A stretch of 64,000 nucleotides of DNA from Fragum whitleyi (GCA_948146395.1 OX411543.1:53424017-53488016); one strand, 5' to 3'; positions 1 through 12,014 are shown, numbered from the stretch's first letter. Translations and numbers: made by a program. The notes: generated by a model from the letters alone, not told the origin.

Positions 1-299
1 GAAAATTGCTTGTAACAACAATTTCCTCTTTATCCACTGTACAAATAAAATATTTTAGCATGTGTGTGACATTTCAAACAATTTGAAATATTCAGAAGAG
101 GCAGACACCGAGAAGCATAGACAGCCACAAACTGTTAATATAAAGTTACCTGATGGTCTACAGATACTTGGAGACCTTTTCTATTTACTAAGGGCATAGC
201 AAAGGCTCTGGTCAGACTGTGTGGATGCACAGGCTGGTCAGAGTCTTTGCTTTGTGCATATTTAAAACTGTTGGAAACCTCAGGTACAGGTTCAATAAT

Positions 300-570
300 A
301 ACAAAAACACCACCTTAGATGCCTATTGCTTGGCTGTTGGCTATTAGGTGATGAATTTGTCCAAAAGGTATCTAGAATTACAAGCATTCCCTTCAATAGT
401 ATATAGTTTGCTCTTTTGATAACGAAACCTACGCCAAGTTTTAAATGAATGCCTAAAGTAATACCAGCTATATCACACAATTTCATTATTTAAGCATGAC
501 TCAAATGATCTCAATGTCACCTTTGCTTTATCAATAATTGGATTTTCAACAAAAACAGCCCAGCTGAGAG
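300..570 (+). mobile_element. Diverged relic of the ACAAGAGCACCGCC element family
   Basis: The stretch shares the order of blocks seen in the better copies at 11731, 18359 and 21757: a TTGGCTGTT-like start, a 'tagtttgctcttttgata' block, a 'ccaagttt..aatgaatgcct' block, 'agatatcacacaa'-like sequence and an 'aaaacagcc.agctga' end. The terminal hairpins are decayed, so this is an old copy and the borders are approximate. Confidence 0.4.
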
Positions 571-967
571 CAGGAAAGGGATAGAATAAGTTGTAAGCAA
601 CACAAGTGGACCATAGTCCTTGATATGTGAGGCTTCATCAAGATTGACCTACCTTTTTAGGACATTGGACAATCACAAAAGCTTAAACTTCCTGAGCACA
701 AAGCCATGATTCTTCAAATTCAAATAAGCTTAAAGTTAAGCAAAGAAATTTGGACTCTCAATATTGGTAGTGTTTTAATAACTTTATTGTTAGAACTGAT
801 TACCGTACAAAAATGGCTCTGTGTTAAATGGTTGAAACTACCTATATATTTATAGGTTTGTCCTAGACTATCAACATGATCAACTCAAAAGTTTAATTAT
901 CTTTTCATAAAACTTAGCGAAACATGTTTGTAACTCAGATTTAGATCCATGAAAACTTTCTTATTAC
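566..967. other. Unassigned sequence beside the focadhesin-like exon
   Basis: AT-rich sequence without an exon, repeat family or structure that I recognise. If the exon at 968-1072 is real, this is intron 3' of it on the minus strand. Confidence 0.3.
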
Positions 968-1072
968 CTTGTGAGTTGCCAATTTGGGGATAGCTTCCAT
1001 AATAGCTAGCTTCAAACTTGGACAAGACTTGTTATTAAGGCTGTAGAGAAACACTGGAAGGAAAAGCATAGC
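968..1072 (-). CDS. Internal exon of a focadhesin (FOCAD)-like gene
   Basis: On the minus strand a polypyrimidine tract and TTTTGCAG precede a 105 bp block that ends ACAAG|GTAATAAG. One frame is fully open, phase 0 to phase 0, giving 35 residues: AMLFLPVFLYSLNNKS, then CPSLKLAIMEAIPKLATHK. From memory, human focadhesin has a matching HEAT-repeat helix pair with the pattern (L/I)PV...LG......(L/I)..LPKL..HK. Focadhesin is a large helical-repeat protein linked to focal adhesions and SKI-complex stability. No other focadhesin exon could be confirmed, so the gene probably continues outside the window or over large introns. The assignment rests on one exon and could be another HEAT-repeat protein. 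Confidence 0.55.
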
Positions 1073-1218
1073 CTGCAAAAGAAACATATGTTGTAAAGTA
1101 ACATGCAACCATGCACCCCCGAAACCGTTGTTTTACATGGGTTACATAGTTAAATACATATTTTTAATCCAATCACAGTAATTTTGTGCAGCCTGATAAT
1201 TAATCACCAAAGGAACAT

Positions 1219-2000
1219 TCCAGTGAAATTTGGTTGATATCTTTCAGTTAGATTTGGAGAAAATGATTTTCAAAAGTTTCCACCATATAACATATATAAC
1301 ATATATAACATAGAGAGAAATGACCTCCAGCCATAACAGACATATATTTTTTATCTGATCAAAATAATATTTGATAAAATGATAAAGGGATACTCAAATA
1401 TTTTTCAATTGAAATTTGGTTGATATCCATCGGTTAGATTCTAAGAAAAAATGTCCACTATGTAACATAAAGAGAAATGACCTCTGCCCATAAAAGACAT
1501 ATTTTTCATCTGATCACAATACTTTTTTATAGACTGAAAAAGGGTCGCTCAAACATCATTCCAGTGAAATTTGGTTGATATCCATCAGTTACATTCTGAG
1601 AAAACAATTTTCAAAGTTTCCACAATATAACAAATAGAGAAATTACCTCTGCCCATTAAAGTCATATTTTTCATCTAATCACAATAATTTTCTATAGACT
1701 GAAAAAGGGTCGCTCAAACATCATTCCAGTGAAATTTGGTTGATATCAATCGGTTAGACTCTGAGAAAATAATTTTCAAAGTTTCCACAATATAACAAAT
1801 AGAGAAATTACCTCTGCCCATTAAAGTCATATTTTTCATCTCATCACAATAATTTTCTATAGACTGATAAAGTGTCGCTCAAAATTATTCCAGTGAAATT
1901 TGGTTGATATCAATCGGTTAGATTCTGAGAAAACCATTCTCAAACATTCAACTATATAACATATAGAGAAATGTCTGCCCATAAAATACATATTTTTCAC
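1219..2000. repeat. Tandem ~160 bp core repeats (about five copies)
   Basis: The block 'gtgaaatttggttgatatc' recurs near 1223, 1409, 1562, 1726 and 1890, each followed by 'ttctgagaaaa', 'tttccac.atataac', 'agagaaatgacct' and 'catatttttcat'. It is the same core found inside the bordered elements at 3735-4767 and 9235-10206, but here no 5' or 3' terminal hairpin is visible, so this is a truncated element. Confidence 0.8.
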
Positions 2001-2029
2001 AATATTTTTTACTCAATATAATGTGATTG

Positions 2030-2302
2030 AGTAATGATTTCGGAAATGCATTGTTTGATACCTTTCTGGTTTAAAAATGAAATTCAGGTGGTAGGAACTA
2101 AGATCAGACTGCACATATGTGCAGGCTGATCTTGGTCTATAGCTTCTGCCAAAGCCGGAATATTCCGGGCTCAGCATGACAAGGGTCAAACTTATCTGAT
2201 TTAAACAAGATAAGACTACCAATACATACGTATACAGACTGATCTTTGTCTATATCTCCTGCCAAAAATATTGTAGGTTCAGCATGAAAAGAGTTAACAA
2301 AT
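2030..2302. mobile_element. Fragments of the CACATATGTG MITE family
   Basis: The segment contains the internal palindrome TGCACATATGTGCA, 'ctgatcttggtctatag' and the terminal 'cagcatgacaagggt' shared with the intact copies at 3047-3290 and 29219-29455. The other end is missing. A second fragment ('ctgatctttgtctatat...ttcagcatgaaaagagttaa') follows at 2237-2302. Confidence 0.6.
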
Positions 2303-3046
2303 TATTTTTAAATTCAATTTCTAGCTTTACAACAACCATTCTACATGAATCTACAATAATTATGATTATATTGAAAAGTGTAAATGGGCATAGTAATTAT
2401 TATTCATACCACTGTAACAATTTAAAGTTTAAAGGTTGTGGACCTGTAATAGTTCCACAACATTTTGGAAATCATAATCTTTCACGATGTAAACCGAGGT
2501 TTCCTAATGAAATCATAAGGAACCCTTGGTTAACACTGTTTATGTTCAGAACTTCTGATATGTTATGGAACTATTACAGGTCCACTTCCTTAAAGTTTGT
2601 ACTGTCCTGAATTAAACTTCTGTTTCAATTTTGGATACATTACAAGCAGTCAGAATCCAGTTTCTTCCACATAAAGTAGTAAATGTGATAAGTGTTGGCT
2701 AAAGTCAGATTGTGGGTCATGCTGGCTGATCTTTGTCAAAACTGATTATCAAAACTTTGTGTACAGCAAGAATTTATTGAGAACAAATGGTTTTGAACAA
2801 GATGGTATAGGATTTCAGTTTAAAAAAAGACCCAACCTGCCACACCAAATTTAGGAGGTTAATACAAAATTAATGAACCAATTATGAGAAGGATCCTCCA
2901 TTATAAGTGTGTCTGAAATAAGCCCAGTGGTTACTGTAAGATGATTTTTTGAAGAACTATTGACAACATCTTGCAGATGATGACCAACACATGAACAAAA
3001 GGTGATCACACACTGTGCTGAGATGAGCTTAACAATAATATTACAG
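2303..3046. other. Unassigned interval
   Basis: No gene or bordered repeat is evident. The 108-residue open frame at 2284-2610 is AT-driven, has no recognisable domain and no splice support. Confidence 0.3.
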
Positions 3047-3290
3047 TTAACTCTTGTCATGCTGAACCCAGAATATTCCTGCTTTGACAGGAGGCATAGA
3101 CAAAGATCAGCCTGCACATATGTGCAGTCTGATCTTAATTTATACCACCTGAAGTTCATTTTTAAACAAGAAAGGTGTGAAACAATGCATTTTTGAAATC
3201 AATACTCACATTTGGTAACTTCCAGTGCTTTTAGCACTTTGATTTAACATTTATTTTGCAAAGATTTTTATTCAGCATGACAAGGGTTAA
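3047..3290. mobile_element. TTAA-bordered MITE, CACATATGTG family
   Basis: The element runs from TTAACTCTTGTCATGCTGAA to TTCAGCATGACAAGGGTTAA. These ends are ~20 bp inverted repeats beginning at a TTAA, and a TGCACATATGTGCA palindrome lies inside. No coding capacity. The TTAA borders resemble piggyBac-type target choice, but that is inference. Confidence 0.75.
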
Positions 3291-3544
3291 TAAAAGCATC
3301 ATTATAGTGTTATAAGGGAAATATTAAATCCCTGTCAGATTTCCATGGAAACAAAAAGATTTTGCAAGTGAATTCTACTCATAAAATATTGTTTGCAGAT
3401 TAAGTAGACATATTATCACAATTTATGACAAGTTGATTGCACCAGAAATCACCGTTTTGTCAAAGTGCATTAACCAAATACTCAAAAACTCTTACAACCA
3501 GACTCTGAGTTTGTCTTTATTTGAGAGATTCAGCATGTTACCTT

Positions 3545-4980
3545 AACCAACACCAAATTTTTCAGTCAAACTTGGTCAAGCACCAACGTTTATTAAGCTA
3601 CCATTTCTATTAAGCGACCATTTCAGAAATCCCCTTCTTGAAATCAAATATCTTATTAAGGGACCAATTTTATTAAACAAAGGTTTTAATGTGTCCCTAC
3701 TTTAAATCAAAATCTACTAATATATTGTCAATTAACTAGAAAGCCATGAATGGCTTGAGTCGCTCCACAGGCATGAAATTATCGAAAAAGCAATTCTAAG
3801 GTTTGACTAGATTTTAAGATATTTTGGGTTCTACAGATGTTGAGATGATTTTCAAAGTTTCCACTATATAACATATAGAGAAAAAATGACCTCTGCCCAA
3901 AAAAGACCTATTTTTCATCCAATGACATTACTTTTTCGCTGAATGATATAGGTTCACTTAAGGATCATTCAAGTAAAATTTGGTTGAAATCCATCAATTA
4001 CATTCTGAGAAAATGATTTTTAAAGTTTCCACCATATATCATATAGAGAAAAGACCTCCGCCCATAAAATACATATTTTTCATCCAATCACAATAATTTT
4101 TGGTAGACTGATGAAGAGTCACTCAAGGATCATTACAGTGAAATTTGGTTGATATCCATCGATAACATTCTGAGAAAATGATTTTCAAAGTTTCCACTAT
4201 ATAAAATATAGAGAAATGACCTCCGCCCATAAAATGTATATTTTTCATCCAACCACAATAATTTTTGGCTGCATGATAAAGGTTCACTCAAGGATCATTA
4301 CAGCGAAATTTGGTTGCATTCCATCAATGACATCTTGAGAAAATGTTTTTCAAAGTTTCCACTATATAACATATAGAGAAATGACCTCCGCCCATAAAAT
4401 GCATATTTTTCATGCAATCACAATAATTTTTGGTAGACTGATAATGGGTCACCCAAGGACCATTCATGTAAAATCAGATTGGTATCCATCAATAAGAATC
4501 TGAGAAAACTCACTTTTTACTATATTTGGAAATTAGCCATGCCTATTAAATCCATGTTTATCATTGGATCAAAATTTCTTGAACAACTTTGAAAGAGGGT
4601 CACCCAAGGATCATTCCTGTGAAGTTTGGTTGAATTTCATCCAGTAGTTTCTGAGGAGAAGATTTTTAAAGAAAAAGTTTACGACCAGATGCATGGACGG
4701 ACGGTCAGATGCACGATGGACACAACCCCATGACAATAGCCCCAGTGGCTTTCAGCCAGTGGAGCTAATCATATACTGATAAAACTCATTACAATCGTCT
4801 CAATGAGACAATTCTTTTGTGTTTTAACAATACAGGATTGACGAAAAATTTCACAAACATACATTATCAATCAAAATAATGTTACTTATTTGTAAACAAA
4901 CCATGTACTAAGCCATCATTCTCTGTAACGACCATTGTTGGTGGTCCCTAATGAGTGCTTTATATGTTTTACAGTAGTTT
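3545..4980. mobile_element. Possible Tigger/mariner-like MITE split by a nested element
   Basis: At 3575-3730 phrases such as 'ttattaagctaccatttc' and 'ttaagcgaccatttcag' resemble the ends of Tc/mariner (Tigger-like) elements. A complementary 'gtaacgaccattgttggtgg' phrase occurs near 4926. The core-repeat element at 3735-4767 lies between the two, which would make it a later insertion. Borders and family are uncertain. Confidence 0.35.
3735..4767 (+). mobile_element. Composite core-repeat element, CCAGTGGAGCTAA family
   Basis: The 5' end has ACTAGAAAGCCATGAATGGC, which folds into AAGCCAT/ATGGCTT, followed by GTCGCTCCACAGG. Six degenerate ~160 bp core repeats follow, then a GGACGG..CACGATGGAC-like stretch and a 3' hairpin around 'CAGTGGCTTTCAGCCAGTGG' ending in AGCTAA. 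There is no ORF. It has the same plan as the other bordered elements in the window. Confidence 0.75.
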
Positions 4981-5237
4981 GTTCTTTATTCTTTACAAGT
5001 TATAGACAAAAGCATGAAAAATTTTAGTCTCTCAAATCCCATACCAGCTACGATTCTATGGCCAATGTTATTGCTTGTCTTGCAAAACCCTCAATGCTTT
5101 TGCTTTGGCTTGCAAAATCATATTAATGGCTCACTGCTAAACAATTGTAACTGCCTATACATTTTGAACGCAGTTACAACTATTTGTGCTGAGCTATCAA
5201 TAACCTTAGTGGGCAAGCAAAATGTTGTATCTACATC

Positions 5238-5464
5238 TTAACCCTTTGCTTTTTAATCCCTGCTTTTTACGTGTCTGTGAATTTATGATTGAGAAAACAT
5301 TGTGAAAAAAGAAGAAATTGCTTCTGACAAGCAATTTCTTCTTTTTTCACACTATTTTCTACCCTACTGAATTGTTATTTTTCAAATTAAATCCACTTTA
5401 ATTTTCGTCTGCAAAACCTTTGAATTTGAACAGGTCCAAATTTTGTAAAACAGGAAAGGGTTAA
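5238..5464. mobile_element. TTAA-bordered MITE with perfect central hairpin
   Basis: TTAACCCTTT at the left and GGAAAGGGTTAA at the right form inverted ends. In the middle are two perfectly complementary 23 bp arms (5301-5323 and 5329-5351) separated by the 5 bp loop ctgac. The arm core GAAGAAATTGCTT recurs elsewhere in the window. Confidence 0.75.
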
Positions 5465-5549
5465 GTCAAGCTGTAGATTTGTGATTTTGTCAACACATGA
5501 TGTTTTAATTTTTTATTTTTTTACATTTGATTTTGCATGGGACTTAAGG

Positions 5550-5998
5550 CTGTTTTTAAAAATTTCTCAGTTATATTGCAGCAGCTGGAGCACCCCTTCT
5601 TTCTCATATTAGTAGTACATCTTTTCTTACCCCCCACCCCAGCTGCTATATTCTTACTTCAGTTTACAATTATCCAACCATTGATGGGAGACCAATTTTG
5701 ATTGGTTATGTACTGTAGCTGGGGATGGAACCAAAGTAAGGGAAAAATGGTAACTTATTCCTGGTGAGATCAGTTGACATTGTATCCAGTTTCTCATATA
5801 TGTAAGAATCTTATTTGAAGAATTTCAAAAGACCACCAGGCAAAAGAGAGTACCAGAATTACAATATTATATGCGCTAAGAAGTTGTGGAGGACATACGA
5901 TAGTGGATGCACGGCAGAGGAGGCTTACTGACGATAGACGACGGATATTGGACTATCACAATAGCTCGACTTGAGCACTTCATGCTCAGGTGAGCTAA
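5550..5998. mobile_element. SINE relic followed by the 3' end of a composite element
   Basis: 5571-5700 retains 'cagttatattgcagcagctggagcacc', 'agctgctat' and 'caaccattgatgggagacc', the body of the SINE seen intact at 20245 and 48282. From about 5770 the sequence becomes the 3' part of a GAGCTAAA-type element and ends with a hairpin 'gagcacttcatgctc' and AGGTGAGCTAAAA near 5998. Confidence 0.55.
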
Positions 5999-7376
5999 AA
6001 ACCATCCTTTAATATATAATTTGCCTCATGAAATGGTAACAAATTACAACCTTCTTGTGCATGTTTCAAACAAGTAGAGTTTATAAGGAGAAATGAGTTA
6101 CTTCCCTGAACATTTTTTCGGGGGAGATTGAAAGCTGCACATATGTGATTAGGTCCTGTATTAAATACTCTTGATGTGAAATTCTTTAACAGGATTTATA
6201 GTTCTTCATTGCATGATATACTTCAATTACATGAAGCAAGATTGGCCATGATGTAAAGACAATTGTTATTAGTCAGGCGGCCATATGGGAATAAGTTCGC
6301 TAGAAATCGAGTTTGTGGGCACTTTCGCGGCATGAAGGGCATCAGGGCTTAAGTTGAAGAGTTACATCTGCTCTTTCAGAATCTGCCTGTTGCCCAACTG
6401 AAAAATTATTTTTAGGGTCAATAAATGAGGTCAAAGGTCATTGGGTGTAAAAGGGTGAAAAATTCAATAATTATGGCACATAGACGATGAATGACGGGCA
6501 TTTGTAAGCTGTACGTATCAGAATCAAATTGAAATGCCTTTAAGCTATAGAACTATTGTTTTCTCAACATCATACACAGTTTTCTTGATATATTCGTCCA
6601 CCTGTCTGTTATTTTTATCAGTTTTTTAAGGAGCCAAATAAAGAACTGTGTTCCCTTTTCAGTTTACCTTTAAAAAATCTACTTTGTCGTAAGCTTTTCT
6701 TGTGCGATTTTTGTGATATTAATCTGTTTTTGGTGAATATAACTTTTTCACATTCAAAAGTAATATCTATAATTGCAAGCACTTATCCTCTGACTATCCG
6801 GGTAATGGTAAAATACGTTACTTTCAAAAAAAAAAAAAAAAAAAAAAAAAAAATTCAAAAAGAAAAATTTATTGTGGATAGTGATTTGTATTCTGTAATA
6901 TCATTTTTGTGTTCCTTTTATTTTGATCAAATATAACCTTGCCGCAACCAATATTATGTTCATAATTGTTACCAGTTACACGATGACTACCAGGGTAATT
7001 GTAAAATACGTTACTTTAAAATACTCAATATAGGAAATATCATTGGGCCTTTCACCTGAAAACTCTGGCAATACTCTTGATAATAACCACACTGATAAAT
7101 TAAGCAGTAGCTAAGAAAGATTTGATTAATATCGAAATGGCCGATCACAAATAAAAGATGTAACGAAATTCTGGTAAAATACGTTATATCCCAGAATATT
7201 GGTCTGTATCGCCTGTATTTTTAAGTTTTGAATTTCATTTGATTGTGCTTTTTTGTTCTGTTTTTTGTGTTTAATATCTCATAGAACTGTTGTTCCAAAA
7301 CACGACAAATCATGAAATAATATATAATACCTTTGTAATCGACAGATCTACGTTACCGCGACAAAAAAAAAAAAAA

Positions 7377-7379
<3 letters not shown>
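5999..7379. other. Unassigned interval with an A-tract
   Basis: No gene is seen. A long poly-A run lies around 6827-6852. The phrase 'gtaaaatacgtta' occurs three times (near 6810, 7001 and 7170), suggesting an undefined low-copy repeat. Confidence 0.4.
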
Positions 7380-7412
<33 letters not shown>

Positions 7413-8351
7413 TAACAGTAATTTTTTTCAAAGTTTGACCTTGACAGATGACCTTGACCTTGTCACATGACGTTGACGTTGGTACCAGCAGATGCGGATC
7501 ATTGAGATCTATCATCATGCCAAATATGAGCCTTGTATCTTGAATGGGCTTGAATATATTGGCAATGTTAAGTTTTTGGTTAACTTTTTGAGTTATTTGA
7601 CCATGACAGATGACCTTGACCTTGTCACATGACCTTGACTTTGGTACCAGCAGATGCGGATCATTGAGATCTATCATCATGCCAAATATGAGCCTTGTAT
7701 CTTGAATAGGCTTGAAGAAATTGGCAATGTTAAGTTTTTTGGTTAACTTTTTGAGTTATTTGACCTTGACAGATGACCTTGACCTTGTCTAATGAGCTTG
7801 ACTTTGGTACCAGCAGATGCGGATCATAGAGATCTATCATCATACCAAATATGAGCCTTGTATCTTGAAAAGGCTTGAAGATATTGGCAATATTAAGTTT
7901 TTTGGTTAACTTTTTGAGTTATTTGACCTTGACAGATGACCTTGACCTTGACACATGACCTTGACTTTGGTACCAGCAGATGCGGATCATTGAGATCTAT
8001 CATCATGCCAAATATGAGCCTTGTATCTTGAATAGGCTTGAAGAAATTGGCAATGTTAAGTTTTTTGGTTAACTTTTTGAGTTATTTGACCTTGACAGAT
8101 GACCTTGACCTTGTCACATGACCTTGACTTTGGTACCAGCAGATGCAGATCATTGAGATCTATCATCATGCCAAATATGAGCCTTGTATCTTGAATAGGC
8201 TTGAAGATATTGGCAATGTTAAGTTTTTTGGTTAACTTTTGCAGACAGACAGACAGACAGACGGACGGACGGACGGACAGACAGAAGGACAGACGGACAG
8301 ACGGACAACGGTAAAACAATATGCCCCCGATCTTTCGATACGGGGGCATAA
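7380..8351 (+). mobile_element. Pearl/Helentron-like element: core repeats plus GACA/GACG microsatellite
   Basis: It starts ACAAGATGTGTTTGTGAAAC with a TGTGTTT/AAACACA hairpin and ATGCCCCCG. Five ~160 bp core repeats follow, each with 'tgaccttgaccttg', 'ggtaccagcagatgcggatc' and 'atgagccttgtatcttgaa'. Next is a (GACA/GACG)n microsatellite at about 8244-8307. It ends with a strong hairpin, GCCCCCGATC-TTTC-GATACGGGGGC, then ATAAAA. The outer ATGCCCCCG/CGGGGGCAT is a 9 bp inverted repeat. Core tandem repeats followed by a microsatellite match published descriptions of bivalve Pearl elements; the family label is inference. There is no Rep/Helicase ORF, so it is non-autonomous. Confidence 0.75.
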
Positions 8352-9234
8352 AAAAACGTAACGAATATAATTATCTATGTAACAACATTTGATCCAACCA
8401 TTTTGTAAAATCGATTTAAATCTTTCTTCTATATTTACAATCTATTGTGCTATTGCTAATTGAGTGGGAATGAATTTCTAAAAGGATAGAAGAGTAAAAA
8501 TGCATCTTATGTTACAAATTTAATCTATACTACTATATGAATGCAACCTACATGTATTGCTTGTTTCGTGTAAATGAAATTGATAAATGTAGACGAGAAC
8601 AATTAAAAATTATGTCAATGCGTATCATTGAAAACTGCCAAAATTTGCATTTAGAAAATTATCACTGGTGATAAATCGATCACTTTCTGCCGAAAGAATA
8701 TATCTAACGGCGAAAGCTTGGTAGCAAAATACAATGATCCTATAAAGAATAACGATATTTGAATTCCGCATTAAACAAAAACATGGTCTTTATGGGTATT
8801 TACTCGGGTATATTCGTATGTCCCTTTCAAAAAGCCTAGATTAACCACATAGAGCAACAGCCGATCAATGATTTAGAAAAACGTATGTTGGTTAACGGCT
8901 GAACCAACAGCCGTCGTGGAAAGACAATGCCCCGAATTTGGTTCTTTTCGACGAATATAGCAACGTAAAAAATCATTAAAGACCCTGATACAAGAGGGTT
9001 TTTCTTTCAATCAAGTCCAATTGCGTTTCTGACGTGGTATAAATATGATCGACACACTAGCACGATCGTAGCACTGTGCGTTATTAGTGTAACTATACAG
9101 ACCTAAGATTGCGGTAAAAATACATTTAAGGTTATAGTTCCGTTCTTTTCCGGACTTCTGTCAAGAAGCCGTTCGTCGTAATCACATCTAGCTTTTCATA
9201 TACTTGAAAAAGTTAGATGCGGTGGGGTTTATGA
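8352..9234. other. Unassigned interval
   Basis: About 880 bp without an exon, repeat or structure that I recognise. CpG is somewhat more frequent from about 8650 to 9190 than in the flanks, which could reflect a regulatory region, but no motif decides it. Confidence 0.3.
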
Positions 9235-10206
9235 ACTAGAAAGCCATGAATGGCTTGTGTCGCTCCACAGGCTTGAATTTCTTGTAGTAGCAAATCTAAT
9301 TTTGACTAGATTTTTAGATATTTTGGGTTATACTGATGTTTAAATGATTTTCAAAGTTTTCACTATTATAAAATATAGAGAAATGACCTCCGTCCATAAA
9401 ATACATATTTTTCATCCGATCACAATAATTGTTGGTAGACTGATAAAGGGTCACCCAAGGATCATTCATGTTAAATTTGGTTGATATCTATCAGTTAGAT
9501 TCAGAGAAAATAATTTTCAAAGTTTCCACTATATAACATATAGAGAAATGACCTCTGTCCATAAAATACATATTTTTCATCCAATCACAATAATTGATGG
9601 TAGACTGTTAAAGGGTCACCCAAGGATCATTCATATAAAATTTGGTTGATATCTATCGGTTAGATTCTGAGAAAATGATTATCAAAGTTTCCACTATATA
9701 ACATATAGAGAAATGACCTCCGCCAATAAAATACATATTTTTCATCCGATCACAATAATTGTAGGTAGACTGATAAAGGGTCACCCATGGATCATTCATG
9801 TAAAATTTGGTTGATATCTATCAATTAGATTCTGAGAAAATGGTTATCAAAGTTTCCACTATATAACATATAGTGAAATGACCTCCGCCCATAAAATACA
9901 TATTTTTCATCCGATCATAATAATTTTTTGTAGACTGATAAAGGGTCACCCAAGCATCATTCATGTAAAATTTAATTGGTATCCATCAATTAGAACCTGA
10001 GAAAAGTCACTTTTTACCATATTTGGAAATTGGCCACGCCCATAAAATCCATGTTTTTCATTGGATCGAATTTCTTGAACAACTTTGAAAGAGGGTCACC
10101 CAAGGATCATTCCTGTGAAGTTTGGTTGAAATCCATCCAGTAGTTTCTGAGGAGAAGATTTTTAAAGAAAAAGTTTACGACCTGACGCACGGACGCACGG
10201 ACACAC
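9235..10206 (+). mobile_element. Composite core-repeat element, CCAGTGGAGCTAA family, 3' truncated
   Basis: The 5' hairpin AAGCCAT/ATGGCTT and GTCGCTCCACAGG are intact and five ~160 bp cores follow. The element stops after 'gacgcacggacgcacggaca' without the terminal hairpin found at 4767, so the 3' end is lost. Confidence 0.75.
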
Positions 10207-11061
10207 CAACATTTATATGTTTGTGAGCTTTTAAGTTTAAGTGGTTATTTTGTTTAAATTAAAGAGCTTATCAAAAGTGCACCAACATTTGGGTGTTGTG
10301 AGCTCAAGGTATTAGGAGCTCTTAGTCCATATTAATGAGGTTTTATAATCATAAATGGCAAAATATACAGAATTGAACAACTTCACTTTAGATAACTGCT
10401 TTAGATGTCATAAAGGAAACACTAGAATCAAGCAGAAAAGGCAGAATGCAAAATGTACACTGCAAGGGGTTAAAAAAGGCTTTGAGTAGGATTCTGCGTG
10501 CTCTTTTTCTCTACCGACTGAGCCATCGAGGCAGACAGGTCAATCAAGCTACTTACAGCTATTTATTCGGAGGCCTTATAGGGTGATTTCAATGCAATTC
10601 CAATGTGCATGGGCCAATATGATCTACTTCCTGTATAAACCAACCAGCAAGAATATATAAAATTGTACTTTTGCTCCGATTATGAAAACAAGAGTTTTTC
10701 ACATGTTAGCCAGTGAAATGCATTCAATTATTTTATCCAACTGGAAGTAAAACTTTATTTCACTTTTATGAAAAATACTCTTTCTTATTATATGACTGAG
10801 GAGTGCATATTTAATTAGCAAAATATCAATGACCGGAATCACCAAATAGCTAGCACCTACATCATTTGACCTTACCAAAACAACCTAAACCGTTCCAAAA
10901 CCTTTTGGCAGTTTCTGACATAACGACAGCACTGTTACTTTAAACGTTGGCAAAATGATGTCATGATGTAAATAACCTACGGTATTGAAAATGCAGTTGC
11001 TGATAAAGATACTTACAAATGAAAAGACTTTTAAAAAGATTTGCTCAATTTATGTGCTTAC
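10207..11061. other. Mostly unassigned; tRNA-like SINE relic
   Basis: At 10508-10545 'ctctaccgactgagccatcg' is the reverse complement of a tRNA D-arm/A-box, so a minus-strand SINE relic is likely there. The rest shows nothing recognisable. Confidence 0.35.
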
Positions 11062-11230
11062 ATTTAAGGTATCCGAAAATTTCGCTGGGTGGAAATTCCG
11101 TGGGTTCCCAATCACAGGCTTTATTACATGAGTAGCCATAAGTTATAAGAAACTTTGCTTGAAGTAGATCTCTATATTTCACTCTAGCCTCACTGGCATT
11201 TTGCCAAACTTTGTTTAGAAAACAGAGCAT
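11062..11230 (-). CDS. Candidate exon of unknown gene
   Basis: A 61-residue open frame includes WQNASEARVKYRDLLQAKF, then a stretch ending EFPPSEIFGYLKC. A donor-like AAAT|GTAAGC lies at 11062 and a weak acceptor (AACAAAG) at 11208, which would give 147 bp in phase 1-1. The composition looks more protein-like than the surrounding AT-driven ORFs. It could be an upstream exon of the focadhesin-like gene, but I could not match it to that protein. Confidence 0.3.
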
Positions 11231-11730
11231 TAAAAACTTTCATAATTATTAAATAAGAGAAATGGGAATACTTAATAATATCATCAAAATTATGACAGGT
11301 TAGAATTCATGCAGATGACGAGAGCAAATGATAATGCAAAAAGACACTCTTTTGAATGCTTGTTTTTAATAATTGCAAATTAATGTAAGTACTTCATATT
11401 GCTGTTGTTATACGTTCTGCGCTGTCATGACGTCCGAAAGTGCTGAATATTAATGAACCCGGGTTCGAAAATTATTTTCAATGTCACTTGTCCTGAAGTG
11501 TCAAGCATTGATATTATAATTGCCCATTGAATAAAAATAGCAAAATAGCATCCTGTCGAACAATTCACTTGTAATTACGATAGGACAAGTTGAATTTTAG
11601 AACTCGGTGAACGTTTTTCGGATATTTTAGTTATAGCACAAAACAAATAATTGAAGTGCTAGATGTTCAGTAATTTTGCCACACACGCTTTGTTTTTTTA
11701 AGATATACAGTCCTCAGTCATAAATTATAA

Positions 11731-12014
11731 ACAAGAGCACCGCCTACGGGTGCCTACTCTCGGCTGTTAAGTGCTGGATAGTGGCCAAAAAATTTAAGTC
11801 GAAAAAGGGGCATAATTCGCACAAAATGCATCCAGAGTTACCCCCTTTGATAGTATAGGTTGCTCTTTTGATAGTGAACATGTGTGCCAAGTTTCAAGTG
11901 AATGCCTTCAATACAACCAGAGATATCACAAAATGTCAAAGTTTTCGCACAGCACCGCCGACGACGCCAAGGCTATAGCAATACCTCGGGTTTTCTCCGA
12001 AAACAGCCGAGCTA
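11731..12014 (+). mobile_element. Short composite element, ACAAGAGCACCGCC family
   Basis: It starts ACAAGAGCACCGCCTACGGG with the hairpin GCACC..GGGTGC and CTCGGCTGTT. It ends 'gggttttctccgaaaacagc' and CGAGCTAAAA, where AACAGCCGAG pairs with the 5' CTCGGCTGTT. It carries one core with 'aaaaggggcataattcgcac'. No ORF. Confidence 0.75.

Noticed and set aside
4085..4150. CTGATGA...GAAA resembling a hammerhead ribozyme core
   Set aside because: No stem II can form between the two motifs and other copies of the repeat read CTGATAA; coincidence.
7348..8349. Open frames of 110 and 97 residues in the Pearl-like element
   Set aside because: They translate the tandem cores and the microsatellite; no transposase motif.
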